A stretch of 64,000 bases of DNA from Prorocentrum cordatum (GCA_963575745.1 CAUYUJ010007224.1:640001-704000); one strand, 5' to 3'; positions 43,441 through 53,887 are shown, counted from the stretch's first letter. A program made the numbers and translations. Notes: generated by a model from the sequence alone, not told the origin.

Positions 43441-44275
43441 CGTCGTAAAAAACAAAACAAAAAACAGCCACCAAAAATAAATTTCTTTCTAACTCTTGAA
43501 ATTCCTTAATAATTGTTTCTAACTCCTTTTTTCCTTCCTGGCCCAGACCTCTCGGTGTCGTTTCAAAAAACAAAACAAAAATAATCAAAAAAAGCGAAAT
43601 TCCTTTCTAATCTTGATATTCCTTATTAAATTCCTTTTTAACTCCTTTTTCTTTCCTGGCCCAGACCTCTCGGCGTCGTAAAAAAACCAAACAAAAAACA
43701 ATTTCCAAAAAAACGAAATTCCTTTCTAACTCTTGAAATTCCTTATTAAATTCCTTTCTAACTCCTTTTTCCTTCCTGGCCCAAACCTTTCGGCGTCGTA
43801 GAAAACAAAACAAAAAACCACCACCAAAAACGAAATTCCTTTCTAACTCTTGAAATTCCTTTTTAAATTCATTTCTAACTCCTTTTTCCTTCCTGGCCCA
43901 GACCTCCCGGCGTTCTTCTTTTTTGTTTAAAAACAACACCCAAAACGAAATTCCCTTCTAACTCTGGAAATTCCTTATCAATTTCCTTTCTAACTCCTTT
44001 TTTTCCTTCCTGGCCCAGACATCTCGGCGTCGTTAAAAAAACAAAAAAAAACGACCCCAACAACGAAATTCCTTTCTAACTCTTGAAATTCCTTATCAAA
44101 TTCCTTTCTAACTCCTTTTTCTTCCCCGGCCCAGACCTCCTGGCGTCGTAAAAAAACAAATTTAACGCAAAAAAAACTGAATTCCTTTCTAACTTCTGAA
44201 ATCCCTTATCAAATTCCTTTCTAACTCCTTTTTCCTTCCTGGCCCAGACCTCCCGGCGTCGTAAAACACAGTAAA
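43441..44275 (-). repeat. ~115-bp tandem array, inverted arm
   Basis: The same unit reverse-complemented (CCTGGCCCAGACCTCTCGGC, then A-rich DNA and AATTCCTTTCTAACTC) with boxes near 43,538, 43,660, 43,780, 43,895, 44,010, 44,130 and 44,240. The two arms meet at the perfect palindrome TTTTACGACGTCGTAAAA around 43,435-43,452. Confidence 0.88.
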
Positions 44276-44299
44276 AACGCCGCGCGAAAACTTCGTCGC

Positions 44300-44407
44300 A
44301 GCTACAGCTACAGCTACAGCTACAGCATTAATTGCTCAGCGAATTATTTACTGTAGCACCCTACAGTACAGCTGCAGCATTAATTGCTCAGCGAATTATT
44401 TCTGTTA
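44300..44407 (+). repeat. CAGCTA repeat and flanking motif, right
   Basis: AGCTAC repeats four times, then AGCATTAATTGCTCAGCGAA plus TTATTT occurs twice. The second copy, with TACAGTACAGCTGCAGCATT ahead of it, resembles 42,518-42,562. Confidence 0.7.
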
Positions 44408-44417
44408 GGGAAAAAAT

Positions 44418-44575
44418 CAATGATACTGATGATGATGATGATGATGATGATGATGGTGATGATGGTGGTGGTGGTGATGATGACGACGTGATGATGATGA
44501 TGATGATGATGCTGATGATGATGATGGTGGTGATGATGAGTGGGGAGTGATGGTGATGGTGATGATGATGCGGAG
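44418..44575 (+). repeat. (GAT)n microsatellite, right
   Basis: GAT/GGT/GAC triplet array with ATG-only sub-runs. It mirrors 42,405-42,517. Confidence 0.9.
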
Positions 44576-44765
44576 GAGGAAGCAAAGAAGAGCAGAGGAA
44601 AGGGAGTTGGACGAGAGATCCTGCGCGGAGGGTGTGCAGAGAAAACAAGAACCCCACTTAGGATGTGGGGAAAATTAGCCTGGCGAAGGACCCAACCATA
44701 TGCAACTGTGAATACCGCAAGTGTGAATACCGTTTTCGGCGGCGCTACCTCTGGGTAGTGGAGAC

Positions 44766-46779
44766 GCATGCGAACACCCCCACTGGGGCCTTCGGTGGAG
44801 CTCCCTATGGGGCTACGAAACGCTGCCCTGGGTGGGGGAACCGCATGCAGGCAGCCCCACTGGGGCCTTCGGTGGAGCTCCCTGTGGGGCCACGAAACGC
44901 TGCCCTTGGTGGGGGAACCGCATGCGGGCACCCCCACTGGGGCCTACGGTGGAGCTCCCTCTGGGGCTACGAAACGCTGCCCTGGGTGGGGGAACCGCAT
45001 GTGGACACCCCCACTGGGGCCTTCGGTGGAGCTCCCTCTGGGGCTACGAAACGCTGCCCTGGGTGGGGGAACCGCATGTGGACACCCCCACTGGGGCCTT
45101 CGGTGGAGCTCCCTATGGGGCTACGAAACGCTGCCCTGGGTGGGGGAACCGCATGTGGACACCCCCACTGGGGCCTTCGGTGGAGCTCCCTATGGGGCTA
45201 CGAAACGCTGCCCTGGGTGGGGGAACCGCATGCGAACACCCCCACTGGGGCCTTCGGTGGAGCTCCCTATGGGGCCACGAAACGCTGCCCTGGGTGGGGG
45301 AACCGCATGTGGACACCCCCACTGGGGCCTTCGGTGGAGCTCCCTATGGGGCTACGAAACGCTGCCCTGGGTGGGGGAACCGCATGTGGACACCCCCACT
45401 GGGGCCTTCGGTGGAGCTCCCTCTGGGGCTACGAAACGCTGCCCTGGGTGGGGGAACCGCATGAGGGCAGCCCCACTGGGGCCTCGGTGGAGCTCCCTAT
45501 GGGGCTACGAAACGCTGCCCTGGGTGGGGGAACCGCATGTGGACACCCCCACTGGGGCCTTCGGTGGAGCTCCCTATGGGGCTACGAAACGCTGCCCTGG
45601 GTGGGGGAACCGCATGCGAACACCCCCACTGGGGCCTTCGGTGGAGCTCCCTATGGGGCCACGAAACGCTGCCCTGGGTGGGGGAACCGCATGTGGACAC
45701 CCCCACTGGGGCCTTCGGTGGAGCTCCCTATGGGGCACGAAACGCTGCCCTGGGTGGGGGAACCGCATGTGGACACCCCCACTGGGGCCTTCGGTGGAGC
45801 TCCCTATGGGGCACGAAACGCTGCCCTGGGTGGGGGAACCGCATGTGGACACCCCCACTGGGGCCTTCGGTGGAGCTCCCTATGGGGCTACGAAACGCTG
45901 CCCTGGGTGGGGGAACCGCATGTGGACACCCCCACTGGGGCCTTCGGTGGAGCTCCCTATGGGGCCACGAACGCTGCCCTGGGTGGGGGAACCGCATGTG
46001 GACACCCCCACTGGGGCCTTCGGTGGAGCTCCCTCTGGGGCACGAAACGCTGCCCTGGGTGGGGGAACCGCATGTGGACACCCCCACTGGGGCCTTCGGT
46101 GGAGCTCCCTATGGGGCTACGAAACGCTGCCCTGGGTGGGGGAACCGCATGTGGACACCCCCACTGGGGCCTTCGGTGGAGCTCCCTATGGGGCCACGAA
46201 ACGCTGCCCTGGGTGGGGGAACCGCATGCGACACCCCCACTGGGGCCTTCGGTGGAGCTCCCTATGGGGCCACGAAACGCTGCCCTGGGTGGGGGAACCG
46301 CATGTGGACACCCCCACTGGGGCCTTCGGTGGAGCTCCCTATGGGGCCACGAAACGCTGCCCTGGGTGGGGGAACCGCATGCGAACACCCCCACTGGGGC
46401 CTTCGGTGGAGCTCCCTATGGGGCACGAAACGCTGCCCTGGGTGGGGGAACCGCATGCGAACACCCCCACTGGGGCCTTCGGTGGAGCTCCCTATGGGGC
46501 CACGAAACGCTGCCCTGGGTGGGGGAACCGCATGCGAACACCCCCACTGGGGCCTTCGGTGGAGCTCCCTATGGGGCCACGAAACGCTGCCCTGGGTGGG
46601 GGAACCGCATGCGAACACCCCCACTGGGGCCTTCGGTGGAGCTCCCTATGGGGCTACGAAACGCTGCCCTGGGTGGGGGAACCGCATGCGAACACCCCCA
46701 CTGGGGCCTTCGGTGGAGCTCCCTATGGGGCCACGAAACGCTGCCCTGGGTGGGGGAACCGCATGCGAACACCCCCGGA
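44766..46779 (+). repeat. 77-bp satellite, about 26 units, open in three frames
   Basis: The unit runs from GTGGACACCCCCACTGGGGC through TTCGGTGGAGCTCCCTATGG and ACGAAACGCTGCCCTGGGTG to GGGGAACCGCAT. Because 77 is not a multiple of three and no frame of the unit has a stop, all three plus frames stay open: 748, 718 and 443 codons. Variants at the start (GTGGACA, GCGAACA, GCAGGCA) and at GGGC(TA/CA/A)CGAAACG mark subtypes; GCGAACA dominates the 3' end. A block of about five units is repeated (45,113-45,322 and 45,497-45,706 translate identically). No transcription signal was seen. Confidence 0.95.
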
Positions 46780-48406
46780 GGAGGGAGGAGGAGAGGAAGG
46801 AGGGGAACGCGGGGCACCGTCTCTTCAAAACGAGGACCCAACACACAGGATGGTTGGGAAAAAGATGACGTCGGGGATCGTCTGGGTCAGGCGTCGAGGG
46901 TGGGGCGCTGACTGGGTGTGTTGACGGGGCAGGTGGGAGATCATGCGGAGGAAGGAGAGGCGACAGCACCCCTACCAGGGGGGCCACCCCCCAGCGAGGA
47001 GGTCCACGATGCCTCCTCCTCCTCCTCCTCCTCCTCCTCCTCCTCCTCCTCCTCCTCCTCCGCCTCCTCCTCCTCCTCCTCGGTCTGGTAGTAGGGGATG
47101 TCTCGAGCGAGAGGGTGGGCACCGCACCACTCGGAGGACCCTCCCTGGCACCTCGCGCTGGCGGATGCGTGGTCGCCTCTGGCCGGCCCCGGGCATGGCC
47201 GGGGCCATGGCACCTCCCAGGTCTAACATGGCTCCCTCTTCTTCATCCCGTGGCCCCCACTCGCCCGAGCACATGCCTTGCTTCATGATGCGCGCACCCC
47301 CCTCTTGCTGATCCCCTCCCCCGCTGGAGCACCGGAGCAGCGGCCCACCCTGCCGAGCCCTCCCCTCAGGGGCAGCGGGAGAGGGGGGCGGGCTCAGGGG
47401 GGAACACACGTCGACCATCATCGCCCCCCAATCGCTCACTCATGGCCGATAGGGCCTCGCGCCATGCTGCAATCACGGCGGAAAGTCTTTTGGGGGCAAT
47501 CTTCGGTCTCAGGGGCGTTCTCATCGTGCCTGGGGACCGCCAAAGGACGATTCGGGGTTCAGAGCCGGGGCCCAGGAAGGGGTCCCGACCTTTGGGGAGC
47601 CGCGCCGTTACAAGTTCTTGACGCGTCGCGTATCCCCACTTGTATTACCTTCCGCCGCTGGCGCTTCCGCCTGCGGCTGTAAAAAAAAAGTATCCCCACT
47701 TGTCCAGAAACGAGGCCCATGCGACCCCCAATCGCTCACTCATGGCCGATGGAGGCCTGAGCGCCCTCCGCCACGCCGGCCCCGACGGGTCCGAGCGAGC
47801 CCGCGATGGCCCCGAGAGACAACAACGGGCCGTCAAGGGAGCCCAAGATGGCCCCAAGAAGGCCCTGGGTAGCCCCGTGAGATTCACGCTCCTCACCCTC
47901 TTCGTCCCTTGCCGCTCCCGCCTGCAAGCGCCTGGGCACGCGTGCCAATTGTTGATTGCATGGCGCGCGCGCGCGCGACATGTTGTCAGGAGCGTGCCGT
48001 GCTCGGAATGTTGCGGGGGCGCACGCACATATTGCGGCCCCAATTTTTTGATAACATCCCGTCACCCATCATCCTCCTCCCGTTTCTCCTCCACTCGTCC
48101 TGTTATGTGTCTTGCTTGCGCAAGTGACGGCATCTGGGAGGCTAACCCCTCGTTGCACATCAGGTTGGGTAGGCGCACGTTGCAGTGCTATGCGCATCAT
48201 CCACATTATTATCATTCCCCTATCGTGTTCTGCTGTTTGTCCCCCTTGCCCGACCGTCTTTCCTACCTGCATCTGCCTACTGCCATATCATACTCCTCAT
48301 TCTCTGTCGCCCTTCCTTCCCCTCATCGGTGCGTTTCCCCTTCTCATGGCCCCCCTCCTCCGCTCCTCCTCCCGACCACGACTCGGGAGGTGGCGGGGCG
48401 GGGCAG
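46780..48406. other. No gene recognised; CCT tract at 47,008-47,085
   Basis: AATCGCTCACTCATGGCCGA occurs at about 47,430 and 47,731. TATCCCCACTTGT occurs at 47,631 and 47,690. A GGCC-phrase stretch in minus orientation lies at 47,780-47,880. An earlier exon of the E2 gene would be expected upstream of 48,407, but I did not find one. Confidence 0.35.
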
Positions 48407-48466
48407 GCCAACTACCCCCTGGCCCCGCCCTCGATCTCGCTGCTCACGCCGAACGGCCGATGGGAG
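48407..48466 (+). CDS. Ubc6/UBE2J-type ubiquitin-conjugating enzyme E2, internal exon
   Basis: Sixty bases read ANYPLAPPSISLLTPNGR then WE. This matches the hallmark segment of the UBE2J/Ubc6 family, where YP-x-x-PP is followed by a L-TPNGRF box just before the active-site cysteine. The exon follows a CAG acceptor (AG|GCC) and ends GAG|GCTGGC, a GC-type donor common in dinoflagellates. It ends in phase 0, so it joins directly to the exon at 53,804, giving TPNGRWE-VGKKICLS. Such E2s act in ER-associated degradation, usually anchored by a C-terminal membrane segment; neither the N-terminal exons nor the anchor were seen here. It may be a working gene with very long introns or a fragment. Confidence 0.72.
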
Positions 48467-48534
48467 GCTGGCCGCAGGGGAGGGCTTCCCTCTTCCTCCT
48501 CCTCCCCCTCCTCTTCCTCCCCCCTCCCCCTCCT

Positions 48535-48572
48535 CCTCCTCCTCGTCATCATTATCATCAACATCGTCATCG

Positions 48573-48623
<51 letters not shown>

Positions 48624-48768
48624 CCATCATCATAATCATAATCAATACCAGCATTGTCATCATCATCATCATAATCAACATCATCAGCATCATCATCCTC
48701 ATCATCATCATCACCATCACCATCACCATCACCATCACCATCACCATCACCATCTCCATCACCATCAC

Positions 48769-48842
<74 letters not shown>
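48535..48842 (+). repeat. (ATC)n microsatellite, left part
   Basis: ATC array with ACC and AAT variants, ending directly at the spliced-leader relic. The minus-strand poly-Met, poly-Asp and similar frames are not credible genes. A similar array resumes at 50,527. Confidence 0.92.
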
Positions 48843-48845
<3 letters not shown>

Positions 48846-48864
48846 GTAGCCATTTGGACTCGAG
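48843..48864 (+). other. Relic dinoflagellate spliced leader
   Basis: Reads T then CCGTAGCCATTT then GGACTCGAG. From the CCG onward it matches the conserved 21-base part of the dinoflagellate spliced leader at 18 positions by my alignment, with the changes in the GGCTCAAG part. Genomic copies of the leader are known to arise when a trans-spliced mRNA is reverse-transcribed and reinserted. The orientation suits the reading frame that starts 49 bases downstream. Confidence 0.65.
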
Positions 48865-49880
48865 CCTCATTTTTTCTGATTTATCCATTGCCCTTTCGCC
48901 CATGGCCGCGGCATGCTGCTGGGGGCCTGGAGGCTAGTGAGCGGTGTGAGAGCTGGAGGCTTGAGGACGGCGCGGGAGGGCACGCCATGCAGGCGTCCCT
49001 GGAAGCCAGCTGAGCAGCGGAACGCCGCCCGCCAAGCTGCTCGTCATGCAGCTGACCGGGCCATCCAGAGGCTCCAGCTGGACAAGGAGCACCTTGCCCA
49101 GGAGTGCCCAGTGCTCAAGGAGGCGGTGACCTTGCTCGTCGGCGACGCCGAGGTCGAGGATCGAGTGGTCGCGATCATTCCCGCACTGGCGGCGAGGCTG
49201 GCGGGCCACCTTCTGGAGCACACAGACCAACTGGGCGCAACGTTGCCATGCACGCAAAAGTTCCTGCAGGCGCTGACGTTGCGCGGGCTTCGCCGCAGCA
49301 GCTCAGGAATTGACAGCGCAGTGCACGACCCGAAGTTCGGCAACCTGTCGCTCGCGCGGCGAGGCCGCTGGTGGCGCGCATCGGGGCCCTTTGTACGTGC
49401 GGCGCCACGCTCTCCTCCTCCTCCTGTCGCGGGCGTTGCTGGCTGCAGGTGGAGGGCGAGGATTCCGAGCCGAAGGGCGCCAAGGACCAGGGCGCCGCCG
49501 CGCCCGCGTCCGACTCCAAGGCCGACAAGTTTGTTGGGGCCATGGTCGTCGTGCGGCCCGACGCCGCGATCGAGGCGCAGTCAGACACCGCGCCCGACAT
49601 CAGTGCTGTGGCTACGTCTGCCCCGGCGCCGAGCAGCTTCAGGGCCGGGGTGCCCATCTTCGTCCCGCTCGAAGGAGCTCCCTAGATTTCCTGGAGGGCG
49701 CCGTCGGTCCGCGGTGCGAGTACAACCGCTCGTGCGGCGACGTGCACGTCTGGATGGGGCGCCAGACGGCCCGTTGCCAGCTGACGGGGTGCCCCCCCCC
49801 ACAGCTGAGGGTGGCATGCAGGGCGTGGCGGCGCTGATGCAGCCGCTCGCGGGGGCTATCCCCGCGTTCGTGGCTTGAGC
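48865..49880 (+). pseudogene. Probable retroposed gene copy, product unknown, frame broken
   Basis: After the leader relic and a short 5' stretch (with an upstream 11-codon frame at 48,901), a frame opens at 48,913. Its section at about 49,020-49,270 is balanced and probably helical, with NAARQAARHAADRAIQRL and EDRVVAIIPALAARLAGHLL. Near 49,330-49,360 the natural reading moves to another frame (49,371-49,685, containing KADKFVGAMVVVRPDAAIEA). Near 49,680 it moves to a third frame (FLEGAVGPRCEYNRSCGD, with four cysteines). Two or more indels would explain this; short introns are the alternative but would fit poorly with retroposition. No family was recognised. Confidence 0.42.
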
Positions 49881-50220
49881 GGTGTTGGGCCGCCCACGGA
49901 AACGTCGTGTTAGCAGCAGTAGTTTGCTGTGGCTCGTGGCGCCACCCAGCGTCGAAGTGCGGCCTCGTAGGCAGGTGGCGGGAAGTGGCGGGTCCTCGTG
50001 TGGCTCGTGGTGTCTCGTTCGCGAGGGTCTTTGCGTCTGCTCATTGTTGATGTGAGAACGCCCCTGGCGCGTATACTCTGTGCACGGCCTACTAGGGGAT
50101 GCAGTAATGCAGTGGCTGTCGCCCGATGCGGCTCGGGACCCAATGGTCCGCCGAGTCCGGCGCCTATTGTGCTCGTGGCGCCAGGCGGGTCCGAGGATCA
50201 CGAATGCCTGCGACGAGCTT

Positions 50221-50372
50221 GCCGCTGCCGTGCTCGAGCGTGTCGCCTCTTTCGCGCGGCCGCTGCCGTGCTCGAGCGTGTCGCCTCTTTCGCGCGGCCG
50301 CTGCCGTGCTCGAGCGTGTCGCATCTTTCGCGCGGCCGCTGCCGTGCTCGAGCGTGTCGCCTCTTTCGCGCG
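50221..50372 (+). repeat. 38-bp tandem repeat, four units
   Basis: The unit GCCGCTGCCGTGCTCGAGCG plus TGTCGCCTCTTTCGCGCG starts at 50,221, 50,259, 50,297 and 50,335. The third unit has CAT for CCT. Confidence 0.95.
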
Positions 50373-50526
50373 GCGGCGATTGGCCGCCGCTGGTGTGGCA
50401 GCGGCGTCGGTCTGCAGCCTGGCAGGTCCTCGCGGGTGCCCAGCGGGCCCGGCCGGACGCTGCGGGCGAGGCGCCGAGGGGTGCGTTCGGGTTCGGGCGG
50501 CTTTCGAGCTCGATAGTTGTTGATAC

Positions 50527-50538
50527 CAGCATCATCAC

Positions 50539-50609
<71 letters not shown>

Positions 50610-50634
50610 GCATCAGCATCAGCATCAGCATCAG

Positions 50635-50687
<53 letters not shown>

Positions 50688-50800
50688 CCAACACTAGCAT
50701 CACCGCCATCACCAGAATCCGCACCAGCACCACTAGCATCGTCACCACCACCACCATCATCACCATCATTCCCATTACCACCACCATCATCACCTGCACG
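50527..50800 (+). repeat. (ATC)n microsatellite, right part
   Basis: ATC with CAGCAT and ACC variants on the same strand as 48,535-48,842. The two may be one array split by the retro-insert. Confidence 0.92.
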
Positions 50801-52622
50801 AGACCGCACCCCCCTGGAGAGCACTAGAGGAAGGGGGGTGCCTTCCCCTCTCCCGCACCTCTCTTGTGCGGCACGGTTTTGGCCGAAAGGCCATGGTGGA
50901 CGTGCCAGCGCCCCCTCGGGCGTTTGCTCCCCCCTCCCCTTCTGTGCGTTCCCTCGCATTTCCCCCTCGGATTTGCTTTCGGCCTCCCCTGCGTCTCCGG
51001 CTGCGTTTCCCCCTTGCTTTGCTCCTGCCTGTTGCGCGCCACAGGTCGTTCCCTGGGTCGTCGGGAGGGCCAGGGTCGCCTGGCGGTGTGAAAGGTCCCC
51101 CATCCTTTCACGCTGCTCCTAGCAACAAGGATGTTGGTGGATTCCGACCGGGTGTCTGGATCATCGTCGCCCTCCGATTTCCCCTTTCAGAGAGCTGCGG
51201 CTCGGCCCTGGTTGCGACGGGGTGGACGATGCACGTGTTCTCGTGCGTGCACGTCCCTTGATGCAGTCCTTGCCCGCGGCGGTCCTTCCCATTTCCCACC
51301 ACCTCGGCTGGCGACTCGTCCGCCGCCCCTGTTGGGTCCTCGTTGCCAGGTCCGGACCCCAGCATGTTGGCCTGTTGGGTGGCCATCGGTGCCGTCCAGG
51401 TTCGGGCCCTGGAGGGCCGGTTCCTGGCCCCCCCTGCTCTCCCTGTCCAGCAGGTTGACTGTGTGTGCCGTCGTCCCTGCCCCAATTCGCTTCTGGCGCG
51501 CCCCGCCCCGCGGCCCGACCGGCGCCTGCACCTGTTTCGGCTCGCTTGCGCCCGCTGATTCAACAACAAATGTGGAAGCGTTGCACCCCCTCCCCCTTGC
51601 GGTAGCGGTACGCTCCGCAGGGAGTGGGGGGGGTGCCGCCCCGTGGGACCCGAGGGGGGGGGCCGCTGCCCCCGCCCCGTCGCGGGTCGCGTCGGGGGTG
51701 GGTGAACGGTGGCAGCTGTTACCCCGCCCGCCTTCGCGGGCAGCGTGAAGCGCGGTGGAAAAGGGACACGGTACGTTCATGCGGGGATGGCGCACCGGCG
51801 ACGCCGGCGAAAGTGTGCAAGCTTGAAGCCCACACGGCAGAACGACGCGGAAACACCGAGGGACACAGCAGCGCCACAGGACCCGACGGGATTCAAACCT
51901 CGACAGGGCGGGGCCGCGATCGGTTCGAGGTTGAAGGATCGGCGCGGTGTCAAAAACCCGTGCGCGCGCCGACGCCGCACGAGCCTACCGAGCGGGGGTC
52001 GTCGCCAGGGCTGGATCCGCCTCGGTGTGCAGGGCCCGCGGGTCGGGGTGGCTGCACCTGGCCCGTTGCCGGGCGTCCCCGGGGGTTTTTCGGGGCCTCG
52101 TGGTCGGCCAGGGCTCCGGTAGCAACCCCACTGAAGTTTCGTCGGTGGATGGCAGTTGTGCTTTCCCAGCCGTCCATTGACAGGGGGTCATCACCACCAC
52201 CACCATCCTCGTCCACCTCGTTGTCATCGCCATCATCACTGGCATCATCACCATCGCCACTGTCACTATCATTATCCTCCTCCTCCTCCTCCTCGTCCTC
52301 CTCCTCCTCCGCATGCATTCTCCCACATGTCCACCCTCCCCTCCTCATTCTCAGTAATTCCTCCTCCTTCGCGTTATCCTTCGCCCCGCCCTTCTCTACC
52401 CTTCCCGCCTCCTCTCTCCCCCTCCCCCTACTTGCTCCCCCACCGTGCCCACACATTCGTACACGCATGATGCTACTGATGCAGCTTTTGCAGGGTGAGA
52501 AAACGTGTGCGACTGATCTTGTGCATCTTGCAGAATCGTCGCGGCTCGTGAAGAGCCAGGAAAGTTGTGCACTCTGGGGCGAACGTGGCGCTCGTGGGAG
52601 CTCGGCTGGCGCCGTAGAAACT
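50801..52622. other. Pyrimidine-rich intronic DNA, no exon recognised
   Basis: CT-rich and GC-rich DNA with frames of 131-361 codons on both strands. ACC/ATC and CCT runs lie at 52,190-52,320. A piece near 51,110-51,260 looks mixed in composition but carries no motif I can name. Confidence 0.35.
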
Positions 52623-52652
52623 ATGAGTGCCCCGGAATGCTTCATGGGCGCG

Positions 52653-52814
52653 GGCTTAAGTCGGGCACGTCCTTCTACAAGGGGAATGTTCAAAAATATA
52701 GCAAAATAGTCAGGGGACGACTTTCTATCATTTTTGATTATTCTTCAATCTGTTTTGAGTATGTTTGAAGTTTCGCCCACAGTCCGCCTGTAGGGGACAT
52801 GTCCGACCGTAAGC
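52653..52814 (+). mobile_element. Small TIR element, family A copy 4, flanked by a 30-bp direct repeat
   Basis: The left end GGCTTAAGTCGGGCACGTCC and the inverse of the right end GGCTTACGGTCGGACATGTC are close matches over the first 20 bases and continue into CTACA-GG. The interior has AGCAAAATAGTCAGGGGACG. It is bordered immediately on both sides by related 30-bp sequences (52,623-52,652 and 52,815-52,844, sharing CCCGGAATGCTTCATG) that agree at 26 positions. Confidence 0.75.
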
Positions 52815-52844
52815 CATGACTGTCCCGGAATGCTTCATGTGCGT

Positions 52845-53803
52845 GGGCACATTGGTAGCATCGCCGTGCCGAGTTTCCAATGCGGCTTTGTGGATTGATG
52901 TTGCGAGGAGGGGTGCGAACAGCAATGTAGCCCATGCTTCATCATTTGCATACGGGCCAACAGAATACACACCCTGCTTTTATTCCGCACTGCGCCGAGG
53001 GCATCCGGAAAGGGCACCATTTTATTTTGGCGCACGTTGGCCGCCCTTCGCGTTGCCGATGAATGGCGTAGTCCACCTGACTTCCACATTACAGGATGTC
53101 ACAGTGTAGCGGAGCCGCTTCCGCACCGGCGCCCCTGTCCCGACCGTCGTCCTTCTCAGTCCGATCCCGCCCCGCTGTTCGCCATTGCTGGTCCTTGTCG
53201 TGCGTCTGCTTTTCATGTTTGGCATCTTCGGGAAGCTGCTCTGGACCAGGCGGGGGGTCCTGTGAGCCCACAGCGATCACACGAATGTCCCTTCTGTCCC
53301 TCTGGCACAGTGCTTTCTGACCTGCCGGGCGCAGCTAAGATGTGCAGCATGCGGGCGACAAGTCGCAGAATTGATCGGGGGCTAGCAACAGGAGTGACTG
53401 GGCTCGGCGACGGCGTTGAGAAAAGGCATCATGGTCGCAGTGGTGGCGGTGGTGCCGAAACTGGCAACGCAATGTATGCTGGTGATGGCGATTGCGGTTG
53501 TGATGATGGCGTCGTCGTGGATGATGTCTGCAGACGGCCAGGGTTCGTCGATACGTTTGCCAGTGCATGCACGAGAACGCGCGCGCGCACGCGGTCGCCC
53601 AGAATCTACAGCCGAGACGCAGGATCAGTTCGGGTTAGGAGGGGGATCGCTGTTCCTTAGGCCCTTCAACTTTCGCACCTCTAGTGCTTCTCGTGCGCCT
53701 GGGCCCTCTTGAGGCCAGAAGGGGGCTTCGTTCCTTGCCTGGTATTCGCTATGACCATCATTTGACTGCTCCTCTCCTCCCCCGTGCCCTCCTGCCTCCC
53801 GAG
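52845..53803. other. Intronic DNA, no exon recognised
   Basis: A plus frame of 207 codons (53,037-53,660) shows no known motif. A CGCGCGCG run lies near 53,580. The last 40 bases are the CT-rich acceptor tract of the E2 exon. Confidence 0.4.
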
Positions 53804-53887
53804 GTCGGCAAGAAGATCTGCCTCAGCAACACCCACTACCACCCTGAGTCGTGGCAGCCCGCCTGGGGCATCCGCACCATAGTGGAG
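53804..53887 (+). CDS. Ubc6/UBE2J-type ubiquitin-conjugating enzyme E2, active-site exon
   Basis: Eighty-four bases read VGKKICLSNTHYHPESWQP then AWGIRTIVE. KICLS is the active-site box of the UBE2J/Ubc6 family; the catalytic cysteine codon is TGC at 53,819-53,821. The family pattern HPE-W-P-W-RT follows. The exon begins after CCTGCCTCCCGAG and ends at GAG|GCGCCC, again a GC donor, phase 0. Reading on into the next bases gives an unrelated Ala/Pro sequence, so the exon should stop here. The following exon (the stretch leading to the GAIGSLD-type box) was not found before the AGG tract and LINE fragment downstream. Confidence 0.78.

Larger units (their letters stand above)
48467..53803 (+). 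other. Inferred 5.3-kb intron of the E2 gene
   Basis: The two E2 exons share strand and phase and encode adjoining parts of the E2 fold. The DNA between them is therefore best read as an intron with a GC donor and an acceptor after a CT-rich stretch ending CTGCCTCCCGAG. It contains two (ATC)n arrays, the spliced-leader-tagged insert, pyrimidine-rich DNA and a family A element. An exon hidden within it cannot be ruled out, but none is needed to connect the two. Confidence 0.55.

Noticed and set aside
44665-46924. 748-, 718- and 443-codon plus-strand ORFs
   Set aside because: They are the three frames of a stop-free 77-bp satellite; no start context, domain or single preferred frame supports a protein.
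48344-48903. Poly-Asp, poly-Met and poly-His ORFs over the ATC array
   Set aside because: Frame-by-frame translation of a microsatellite; the only real coding piece there is the 60-base E2 exon at 48,407.
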